From Chitinimonas sp036961565 (lineage in GTDB: Bacteria; Pseudomonadota; Gammaproteobacteria; Burkholderiales; Chitinimonadaceae): a DNA stretch of 64,000 nucleotides. Made by a program: the position numbers and the translations under genes. The notes under the pieces are model-generated. The model ran no database searches. It saw only the letters and a program-made list of their open reading frames with translations, and was not told the DNA's origin. Shown here piece after piece: positions 17,493-24,068 of this stretch. The stretch spans positions 4,812-68,811 of the forward strand of contig NZ_JBAMDD010000019.1 of the NCBI RefSeq assembly GCF_036961565.1. Direction: 5' to 3'. How positions within the stretch are numbered: the first letter of the stretch is position 1; the number at the start of each line of letters is the position of its first letter.

Positions 17493-17559
17493 GTAAGCTA
17501 AATGCAAGCATTGGTAAGAAATTAGTAAGTAATGAGTAAGATTGTAGTAAGTGAGTAAT
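17493..17559 (-). repeat. Helically phased GTAAG (minus strand CTTAC) array upstream of glucanase genes
   Basis: The pentamer GTAAG (one copy GCAAG) begins at 17493, 17504, 17514, 17525, 17536 and 17547, giving steps of 11, 10, 11, 11 and 11 bp, with a GTAAT at 17555. This is one copy per helical turn on the same face of the DNA. Direct repeats at 11 bp are the known layout of PhoB/OmpR-family response-regulator sites, so an activator array for the CBM56 genes is likely. The regulator is not in the window. From 17560 to 17734 I see nothing codable. Confidence 0.65.
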
Positions 17560-17734
17560 CGCCTACAAACGGCGCAAGCCCCTTGGGTAGGGGCGTTGCG
17601 AGGAGTTCATCGCCCTGTTGCAAGCCGACACACTACGGCGTAGCCGCGATGAAAGCGATAGCGCACCAGCCTTGGCAGGGGTCTGCAAAGCCGGCAGGCG
17701 GGATGGGGCAAGGGTGGGAAGGTGCCCAGGGGGC

Positions 17735-17774
17735 AATAAAAAAACGCGCCACCTCAGCAAGAGGTGGCGCGTTT
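17735..17774 (-). terminator. Rho-independent terminator after bamC
   Basis: The 14-bp perfect arms AAACGCGCCACCTC and GAGGTGGCGCGTTT with a 5-base loop are followed on the minus strand by TTTTTTTATT. Confidence 0.92.
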
Positions 17775-17856
17775 CGAGACTGACTACCACTACCCGATAT
17801 CAACAGGGCCTATGCTGGACCTTGGGGCGGGCGCGGTGCAGGCGGCCCTGCATGGT

Positions 17857-19032
17857 TTAGCGCAGCTCGCCTATCAGTGGGTTGAGCACATTGCCAACGG
17901 TCGCATCTGGCAGGGCATTGCCATCCTTGCCGCCCACGCGTACGACGGTGCGGCTGTCCTTGCCCGATACGATGACCACGTATTCATAGCTCAGCGGTGC
18001 ATCTACCTTCTTCTCTTCGTCCTTCCAGAAGGCCAGGGTATCCCAGAAGCTGCTGCCTTCCTTGGCAGTCTGCATCACACCCGGACGGATGTAATACACA
18101 CCCAGCGAGCGGTCGCGGTCGCTGATGCTGTAGCCGGCACGCTCCAGTGCCAGGCCCACGCGGCGCCAGGCGCGGTCGAAGCCTTCGGTCAGCTGGATGG
18201 CCTGCTTGCCATCGGCCATGGTGATCATGCTGGCCCGCTCGCCGCTGCTGGTGGTTGCGGTAGCGCTGCTGCTATCTGCCGTGGTGGCGCTGTTGACCAC
18301 CTGGTTGGCGGTATCAGCCGTCACGCCCAGACGTACCAGCAGCTTCTTCAGCTGCTCGGCCTCGCGGGCAGGTTCAGCCGGGCGCTTGGTCCAGCGGGTG
18401 TCCTCGCGGTTGGCGCCGATAAAGTTCTCTTCCATGCCGCGATGGCTGATGTAGATCTCGGTGGTGCCGGCCTCGGTACCCCGCTCGATACGCATGCGGT
18501 ACTGATCCACCATGCCGCTGGAGTACAGTGTGCCCAGGCCGCGCTGCAGGGCAGCACGGATGGTGCCCACGGGCAGCTCGGGGCGCTCTTCCGCCCAGTT
18601 GGTTTCCAGTATGCCGGCCAAGGGGTTGTCTATGGTCAGCTTGAAGCCTTGGTCCAGCCAGAACTGGCGAGCCTGCGGCCAGACGGTCTCGGCCGGGGCG
18701 CTGACGACCAGCCAGCGCTGACCGCTGGCCGACTCCATCCGCACCTTGTCGAACTTGGGCAGCACCGCACCAGTTTCCAGGGCTTTCTGGCCGGCTGCGG
18801 ACAGCGTGACGCCGCTGAGGCCGGGAATGTCATAAGTGTTGTTGACGCCGGGCGTGGCAAGGTCGGGCGGTACTTCCAAATCCTTGCGCTGTATCGACTT
18901 GCGCGCCTGGGCGTATTCGGGGGTCTTTTCTTCATCGCTGCCAAAGAAGGGCACGCGGAAAGTGGTATTGGCACAGCCGGCAGCCAGCAGGGCAACCGTA
19001 ATGGCGGCCACGGTACGAGTAGAACGAATCAT
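17857..19032 (-). CDS. bamC: Outer membrane protein assembly factor BamC (lipoprotein)
   Basis: 391 residues. A type II signal with lipobox LAAGC (C20) anchors it to the outer membrane inner leaflet. The lasso-like N-terminus has EVPPDLATP, corresponding to the segment that binds BamD, followed by two helix-grip domains (around ESASGQRWLVVSAPAETVWPQ and IQLTEGFDRAWRRVGLALERAGY). BamC is an accessory lipoprotein of the BAM complex that folds outer-membrane barrels. It lies 14 bp downstream of dapA, a conserved pairing in Proteobacteria (dapA-bamC), so they are co-transcribed. I set the start at the ATG giving the lipoprotein signal. Confidence 0.92.
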   Translation of the reverse strand: MIRSTRTVAAITVALLAAGCANTTFRVPFFGSDEEKTPEYAQARKSIQRKDLEVPPDLATPGVNNTYDIPGLSGVTLSAAGQKALETGAVLPKFDKVRMESASGQRWLVVSAPAETVWPQARQFWLDQGFKLTIDNPLAGILETNWAEERPELPVGTIRAALQRGLGTLYSSGMVDQYRMRIERGTEAGTTEIYISHRGMEENFIGANREDTRWTKRPAEPAREAEQLKKLLVRLGVTADTANQVVNSATTADSSSATATTSSGERASMITMADGKQAIQLTEGFDRAWRRVGLALERAGYSISDRDRSLGVYYIRPGVMQTAKEGSSFWDTLAFWKDEEKKVDAPLSYEYVVIVSGKDSRTVVRVGGKDGNALPDATVGNVLNPLIGELR

Positions 19033-19046
19033 GACGTTGATAACCC

Positions 19047-19925
19047 TTAGATTTCGATACCGGCCTGCTGCATGGCAGCACGCACGGGGGCAACACTGGC
19101 GGAAGTCAGTGGAGTCAGGGGCAGGCGTATGCCGGCTGGCATCATGCCCATCTGGTTCAAGGCCCACTTGGCCGGAATGGGGTTGGCTTCGATGAACAGT
19201 TGCTTGTGCAGACCCTGCAGCTTGTCGTTGGCGGCACGGGCGGCAGCCAGGTCGCCACGCAGGGCGGCGGCGCACATCTCACTCATGAGTTGGGGGGCGA
19301 CATTGGCGGTGACGGAAATCACGCCATGGCCCCCCATCAGCATAAAGGCCAGGGCGGTGGCATCGTCGCCCGAATACAGGGCAAAGCCCTTGGGTGCGCG
19401 CATGGCCAGGTCGGCAGCACGGCCGATATCGCCGGTGGCTTCCTTCACACCGACGATATTCGGGATGGCAGCCAGGCGCAGTATGGTGTCGTTGCTCATG
19501 TCCGCAACGGTGCGGCCAGGCACGTTGTACAGGATCATGGGAATGGCGACGGCCTCGGCGATGGCCTTGTAGTGCTGGAACATGCCCTCCTGGGTGGGCT
19601 TGTTGTAATAGGGCACGACCGACAGGGTCATGTCCGCGCCGGCTTCCTGGGCGCGACGGGACAGTTCGATGGCCTCGCGGGTCGAATTGGCACCCGTGCC
19701 AGCGATAACCTTGATACGGCCACGGGCAACGGCGACAACGGCCTTGATCACGGCGATATGTTCTTCCACATCTACCGTGGCGGACTCACCCGTGGTGCCG
19801 ACGGCGACGATGCCAGCGGTGCCAGCGGCGATATGGAACTCGACCAGCTTTTCAAGGCTGGCGAAATCGAGGCTGCCGTCCTCGAACATCGGGGTCACGA
19901 TTGCGACCAGACTGCCATTCAGCAT
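19047..19925 (-). CDS. dapA: 4-hydroxy-tetrahydrodipicolinate synthase
   Basis: 292 residues, the usual length. It condenses pyruvate with aspartate semialdehyde, the first committed step of the diaminopimelate/lysine pathway, in the cytoplasm. Active-site residues sit at the E. coli positions: T44-T45, Y107, Y133, R138 and the Schiff-base K161 in VGVKEATGD. It is the first gene of a dapA-bamC operon. Upstream, non-coding or small-ORF DNA of about 310 bp contains AT-rich CTTTCTTATC before the start. Confidence 0.97.
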   Translation of the reverse strand: MLNGSLVAIVTPMFEDGSLDFASLEKLVEFHIAAGTAGIVAVGTTGESATVDVEEHIAVIKAVVAVARGRIKVIAGTGANSTREAIELSRRAQEAGADMTLSVVPYYNKPTQEGMFQHYKAIAEAVAIPMILYNVPGRTVADMSNDTILRLAAIPNIVGVKEATGDIGRAADLAMRAPKGFALYSGDDATALAFMLMGGHGVISVTANVAPQLMSEMCAAALRGDLAAARAANDKLQGLHKQLFIEANPIPAKWALNQMGMMPAGIRLPLTPLTSASVAPVRAAMQQAGIEI

Positions 19926-20009
19926 GATGAAGAATCCGTGATGGGCGGAAGATAAGAAAGCGGCGATTCTAACCTGAATAACCGGGGGCGATGTAGGGAC
20001 TGCGGCAGG

Positions 20010-20243
20010 CTATTTGAGTTCCTTGCCTGTCTGCCAGTTGCCGAGCCGCATGGGCCGGCGTCTGGGACTATCCCGCCCAGCCCAATGGCCGTCTTGCCGG
20101 AGGCCATCATGCAGCGACGACAGACTGGGCTGGGTGTGGTCGTGGCATGGGTTTACCAGCCGATAAGCGGTCAGCTTGCGCTGCCTGCCCAAGCTGGCCC
20201 AGCAACCACAACCCGCCTGGTGATCGCTCAGCTTATCAGGCAA
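20010..20243 (-). CDS. Possible small hypothetical protein (77 codons)
   Basis: A TTG-initiated frame overlaps the last 8 bases of the glycerophosphodiesterase gene on the same strand and reads PDKLSDHQAGCGCWASLG to GNWQTGKELK. The codon choice resembles the neighbouring genes and the C-terminus is basic and plausible, but there is no strong RBS and no family I recognise. It would be the only gene in the 310-bp interval before dapA. It may also be chance. Confidence 0.3.
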   Translation of the reverse strand: MPDKLSDHQAGCGCWASLGRQRKLTAYRLVNPCHDHTQPSLSSLHDGLRQDGHWAGRDSPRRRPMRLGNWQTGKELK

Positions 20244-20895
20244 GCAGGCCTACATGCTCGGGATAGTCGGTAATGATGGCGTGCACGCCAAATTCACGCA
20301 TCAACTGGTGCTCGTAGGCCGTCTTGGCGCCGTAGACGATATTGCGAAAACCCAGCGCATTGGCTTGCAGCAGGATATCGGGGTCGACAATCTCGCAGTC
20401 CCACACCAGGGTGCGCAGATTGGGGCGAGGCAGGGCGGCATGCAGCAGGCTGTTGATGGCAGCGGGACGGTGGGCATTGAGATAGCCGCATTCCACGCTC
20501 AATTGCTCGGCGGCGGACTGGACTACCTCATGGCGGAACGAGGTCACCAGCAGCCGGTGGCTGTCCTCGTAGTGGCTGAGCAGGGGAATCGCCAGGCTGG
20601 CGGCTGCCGGCGTCTTGATCTCGATGTTCCAGTAGGTATGGGGGAAGGCGTGGAGCGCTTCTGTCAGGGTGGGTACGGTATAGCCGCAGACATCGGATAA
20701 CTGCTTGCGGGTCAGGGCGGCAACCGGTTCGCCATTGGCCGCAACCCGGTTGTGAAACAGCACCGCCTCGTGGTCGGCGCTGACGCGGACATCGGTCTCT
20801 ATGCCTTCAAAGCCCAGGCGCAATGCAGCGGCAAAGGCGTCCAGCGTGTTCTCGGGGCTGTGGGCATGGTAGCCACGGTGGGCGAGCAGATGCAT
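20236..20895 (-). CDS. Glycerophosphodiester phosphodiesterase (UgpQ/GlpQ type)
   Basis: 219 residues, cytoplasmic form without a signal peptide. It hydrolyses glycerophosphodiesters to glycerol-3-phosphate and an alcohol. Catalytic and metal residues of the TIM-barrel GDPD family are visible: AHRGYHAHSPENT (H6, R7, E15), GIETDVRVS (E33, D35) and LFHN (H48). WNIEIK holds a further acidic residue. No ugp transporter genes adjoin. The end overlaps a possible small ORF. Confidence 0.92.
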   Translation of the reverse strand: MHLLAHRGYHAHSPENTLDAFAAALRLGFEGIETDVRVSADHEAVLFHNRVAANGEPVAALTRKQLSDVCGYTVPTLTEALHAFPHTYWNIEIKTPAAASLAIPLLSHYEDSHRLLVTSFRHEVVQSAAEQLSVECGYLNAHRPAAINSLLHAALPRPNLRTLVWDCEIVDPDILLQANALGFRNIVYGAKTAYEHQLMREFGVHAIITDYPEHVGLLA

Positions 20896-20974
20896 GGCGT
20901 AGGTCTCGTGCTGGCGAATGGCACCAGTTTAAGCAAACTGTGGCGACTTGGCATGGCTGCTTGTCGGCAGAGTG

Positions 20975-21025
20975 CAGCGCGACGGGTATCGCAGCCTCGA
21001 TCTGGCCGGCAATACCCGTGCGCTG
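20975..21025 (-). terminator. Long hairpin downstream of GST gene
   Basis: CAGCGC plus ACGGGTAT (20975-20989, with one bulged G) pairs with ATACCCGT plus GCGCTG (21012-21025), a 14-bp stem around a 22-base loop. It lies 41 bases beyond the GST stop. There is no U-tract, so it is terminator-like only. Confidence 0.4.
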
Positions 21026-21066
21026 AGGGTGGCTGGATCGCCTGGCGCGGCCCCCTGACGACCTGG

Positions 21067-21711
21067 CTATACCCAGGGTTGCTGCAGGCCTTCCTTGGCC
21101 ATGACACGCTGCACGGCGGGTCGGGCCAGCACACGCTGCAGCCAGGGGCCGATATGGGGATAGTCGCGCGCTTTCCTGCCGCTGAAGTTACGGGTCCAGC
21201 GGCACAGCACGGTAGCGTAGAGGTCGATCACGCTGTAATCCTGGCCCAGCAGCCATGCCTGGCCTGGCTTGGCGAGCTGGGTATCCAGCTGTTCCAGGAG
21301 GGTGAGCACACGCGCTTGGGCGTGGGCCTGCACATCGGCGATGGCCGCCGGGGTGCTGGCCCAGCGTTCTGGGTAGAAATAGACAATCAAGGCGGTTTGC
21401 AGAGTGGTGGAAAGCCAGCTCAACCACTTGTAGCAATGGGCACGCTCGGCTGTGCCGGGCCGTGGTGCCAAGCCGGCTGCCGCCTGTTGATCGGTCAGGT
21501 GCAGGCAGATGGCGGCCGTTTCGTATAGCACTAGGTCGCCGTCTACCAGTACGGGGATCAGGCCGTTCGGATTGAGCTGTCGGTAGGCGGGGCTGTCCAG
21601 CTCGCCGCCGTCCTTGTCCACGGTGATCAGTTCGAATGGCAAGCCCAGTTCTTCAAGCAGGATATGCGGGATCATGCTGGCGGTGCTGGGGGCGTAATGC
21701 AGTTGGATCAT
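21067..21711 (-). CDS. Glutathione S-transferase family protein
   Basis: 214 residues with an N-terminal thioredoxin-like domain (IQLHYAPSTASMIPHILLEELGLPFELI), the cis-Pro segment NPNGLIPVLVDGD, the glutathione-contact YETAAICLHL, and an all-helical C-terminal domain. It resembles the GstB/GstA-like cytosolic class of Proteobacteria. The substrate is unknown; detoxification or thiol chemistry is expected. It is monocistronic, with AGAGAG upstream of the start. Confidence 0.9.
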   Translation of the reverse strand: MIQLHYAPSTASMIPHILLEELGLPFELITVDKDGGELDSPAYRQLNPNGLIPVLVDGDLVLYETAAICLHLTDQQAAAGLAPRPGTAERAHCYKWLSWLSTTLQTALIVYFYPERWASTPAAIADVQAHAQARVLTLLEQLDTQLAKPGQAWLLGQDYSVIDLYATVLCRWTRNFSGRKARDYPHIGPWLQRVLARPAVQRVMAKEGLQQPWV

Positions 21712-21898
21712 GGCGACTCTCTGTGCGGGTTGACAGGGAACGTCCAGAAACCTTGCTTTCGTCGCAATAGGGCGCTGCCCGAGGGGAAACTCGCCCGACC
21801 TATCCAGCCTATGCTGCGCTGTGCGCTTTTACTCGCGTCTGGTCTTGCTTCGAAGTCGAGGTTTCCAGAAGCCCCCTGGTAGGCGTCAAAATGAGGAT

Positions 21899-22282
21899 TC
21901 AGTGTGCCATGGCCAGGCGGGGCTCGGCGATCAGGCCTTCCAGGGGGTAGCCCTGGCGTTGCCACCAGTCCATGCCGCCGGCCAGGGTTTTCACCGTATA
22001 ACCGAGCTGGACCAGCTTGAGTGCAGCGCGCTGGGCAGCCTGGCAGCCGGCACCGTCGCCGTAGCAGATATAGAGGCGCTCCCTATCGAGGTGGCCGGTG
22101 CTCAAGGCGGTGAGCTGGCGCGCCGGCAGGCTGATGGCGCCAGGCAGATGGGCCAGGGTGTAGGCCTGGGGATGGCGGGCATCGATCAGCGCAAGATGCT
22201 GATCGGTGGGTAGCAGGCCGCGTAGCTCGGCCGCGTCCATCTCATACGCCAGTTGGGCGGCGTAGTAGTTGATCTGGTCCAT
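21899..22282 (-). CDS. Single-domain rhodanese-like protein
   Basis: 127 residues. It has the rhodanese fold landmarks LIDARHPQAYTLAHLPGAISLP and the active-site loop ICYGDGAGCQAAQRAA, which keeps the catalytic-position Cys of the CxxGxxC variant, then GMDWWQRQGYPLEG. It would transfer sulfane sulfur or serve as a sulfur carrier in the cytoplasm. The next genes downstream on this side are unrelated. The C-terminal LAMAH tail is short. Confidence 0.85.
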   Translation of the reverse strand: MDQINYYAAQLAYEMDAAELRGLLPTDQHLALIDARHPQAYTLAHLPGAISLPARQLTALSTGHLDRERLYICYGDGAGCQAAQRAALKLVQLGYTVKTLAGGMDWWQRQGYPLEGLIAEPRLAMAH

Positions 22283-22342
22283 GGGTGTCGGTATCCGGAT
22301 ATCCCTGTGCCTTGAGCAGGCGCTTACAGGGCAGTAGGAAGT

Positions 22343-22369
22343 CCGCTGGCAGTGGTATACCGCCAGCGG
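22343..22369 (-). terminator. Hairpin after small membrane protein gene
   Basis: The 8-bp arms CCGCTGGC and GCCAGCGG surround GGTATACC, itself palindromic, 20 bases beyond the minus-strand stop at 22389. No U-tract. Confidence 0.45.
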
Positions 22370-22388
22370 GTAGCTCGGGCACTACCTG

Positions 22389-22580
22389 TCAGGTCTGTTT
22401 GCTGATGGCGGGGCGGGTGTCGGGGGCGCTGGCCGTGGCCTCGTTGCGCGCGCCTACAAACATTTCCACCAGCAGGGCGCCCACCAGCAGGGTGCCGATT
22501 ATGAACAGGATGACGGGTTCCAGTACGTCGTCTACGTGGTGCGCTTCATCGAAATGCTGCTCTTCATAGTGATGATCCAT
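22389..22580 (-). CDS. Small His/acid-rich single-pass membrane protein
   Basis: 63 residues. The N-terminus MDHHYEEQHFDEAHHVDD is rich in His, Glu and Asp, and one hydrophobic helix follows (EPVILFIIGTLLVGALLVEMF, about 21 residues). The start was chosen because AAGGAG lies eight bases upstream. Function unknown; the charged His cluster could bind metal, but that is speculation. It lies 40 bp downstream of a DUF2917 gene on the same strand. Confidence 0.7.
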   Translation of the reverse strand: MDHHYEEQHFDEAHHVDDVLEPVILFIIGTLLVGALLVEMFVGARNEATASAPDTRPAISKQT

Positions 22581-22620
22581 GATGACGCTCCTTTCGGGTC
22601 TGCATGCGGCACCTTGAACC

Positions 22621-23013
22621 TCAGGCGCACTTGCATCCTGCACTTGCGGGTGTCGCGTGACCATCGGTTTGCGACCGATGTACACCGTGGCCGACTACTT
22701 GCGCCAGCGGGCGACGAATGACATGGAGCAAGTCGTTGACCACGCCATAAGCTAGTTGTACTACCGTTCTGGCGTGCTGGTGTACGGCTGGCAGGATTTG
22801 CAGCCGAGCGGTATGCAAGGCCTCGATCACCAGTTGCCCACCGCCGCGCAGGCGATAGCTTTGGCCGGGTTGCAGCACGATGTCACCACCGTTTTCCTCG
22901 GTCAGCCACAGGCCCCCTTGCTCGCAGACGATCACGGCACCTTCGACACTCTGCAGTGTCAGTACTTGTTTTTGTGCCAAGCGATGTTCGTATTCTATAA
23001 ACTCGTACAACAT
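22621..23013 (-). CDS. DUF2917 domain protein
   Basis: 130 residues. The region QSVEGAVIVCEQGGLWLTEENGGDIVLQPGQSY is the cupin-like DUF2917 signature of Betaproteobacteria. The C-terminus is polar with GCKCA. AAAGGAGCAC precedes the ATG. The gene is divergent from a LysR regulator (start 23127), an arrangement in which the regulator often controls its neighbour. Biochemical role unknown. Confidence 0.82.
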   Translation of the reverse strand: MLYEFIEYEHRLAQKQVLTLQSVEGAVIVCEQGGLWLTEENGGDIVLQPGQSYRLRGGGQLVIEALHTARLQILPAVHQHARTVVQLAYGVVNDLLHVIRRPLAQVVGHGVHRSQTDGHATPASAGCKCA

Positions 23014-23126
23014 TGCCGTGCTCCTTTCCTTGCTTGCGTTGCGGGCCGAGATTGGCCTTGCTTGAGGTGAATTCTGGTCGCGGCAGGGCGCAGGCACAAT
23101 CGACGATTTCTCATTGGATAGTTGAA

Positions 23127-24068
23127 TTGGATTCACTGTTTAAGACGCCAGGACGCTTACCCTCGCTGCCTGCGCTACGGGCCTTCGAGGCGGCTGCGCG
23201 TACCGGCAGCGTGGCGCGTGCTGCCGAGGAGCTGTTTGTGACGCCCGGTGCCGTGAGCCACCAGATCAAGTCGCTGGAGGCGCAACTGGGTTTTCCGCTG
23301 TTTGTCCGCCAGGGGCGGGGTCTGGCGCTGACTACCGAAGGCACGCGCCTGGCCGTTACGCTGAACCGCCTGCTGGTCGAGGTGGGGGGCGAGCTGGAAT
23401 CGATAAGGCGCGAGCGGGAGCGGCCAAGGCTGACCGTGTCGGCCTTGCCCTCGTTTACCGCCCGTTGGCTGACGCCACGGCTGGGCCGGTTTATCGAGGC
23501 CTACCCTGAGGTGGAGCTATGGGTTCAGTCCTCCAAGGCACTGGAGTCACTGACGACAGGCGGCATAGACCTGGGCATACGCCTGGGGCCGGGTAACTGG
23601 CGCGGTGTGCATGCCGAGCGTTTTCTTGATGAATTCTTCATGGTGGTCGCCAGCCCCCACCTGCCGGGCGGCCTGCCGCGCACACCGGCTGAACTGGCTG
23701 GCCGGCCCTTGCTGCGGGGGGATGGCGAGCCCTGGAAGCCGTGGTTCGACCTGGTCGGCTTGGATCTGCCCGAGCCTACCCAAGGCCTGGTGTTCAGCGA
23801 TTCTGGCCTGCTGGTACAGGCGGCGACCGAGGGGCAGGGCATTGCCCTGGCGCGCCGCTCGCTGGTGCAGGATGACCTGGCCAGCGGTAAGCTGGTGCGC
23901 CTGTTCGAGGCGACTTTGCCGTTCCAGTGGTCATACTGGCTGGTGACTGCCGCGCCGGCACCGCATCGCCCGGTGCTGCAGACGTTTATTGATTGGCTCA
24001 AGGCCGAGATGCTCACCTCCTTGCAATCCGCTGAACCTGATACCCAACCACGACCATGCGCAGACTAG
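23127..24068 (+). CDS. LysR-family transcriptional regulator, GcvA-like
   Basis: 313 residues from a TTG start. The N-terminal winged helix-turn-helix is clear (LPALRAFEAAARTGSVARAAEELFVTPGAVSHQIKSLEAQLGFPLFVRQGR), and the effector-binding LysR_substrate domain starts near RPRLTVSALPSFTARWL, as in GcvA-type regulators. The frame is open back to an ATG at 23013, but that would overlap the divergent DUF2917 start, so I prefer the TTG giving LDSLFKTPGRLP. Its 3' end overlaps the patatin gene by 13 bp, implying translational coupling. Confidence 0.88.
   Translation: MDSLFKTPGRLPSLPALRAFEAAARTGSVARAAEELFVTPGAVSHQIKSLEAQLGFPLFVRQGRGLALTTEGTRLAVTLNRLLVEVGGELESIRRERERPRLTVSALPSFTARWLTPRLGRFIEAYPEVELWVQSSKALESLTTGGIDLGIRLGPGNWRGVHAERFLDEFFMVVASPHLPGGLPRTPAELAGRPLLRGDGEPWKPWFDLVGLDLPEPTQGLVFSDSGLLVQAATEGQGIALARRSLVQDDLASGKLVRLFEATLPFQWSYWLVTAAPAPHRPVLQTFIDWLKAEMLTSLQSAEPDTQPRPCAD

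Noticed and set aside
17493..17559. CRISPR-like array
   Set aside because: The repeat unit is 5 bases on an 11-bp period with no spacers of CRISPR length; a regulator-binding array explains it better.
23013..23126. Upstream ATG extension of the LysR gene
   Set aside because: It would overlap the divergent DUF2917 start codon and adds sequence unlike any LysR N-terminus.
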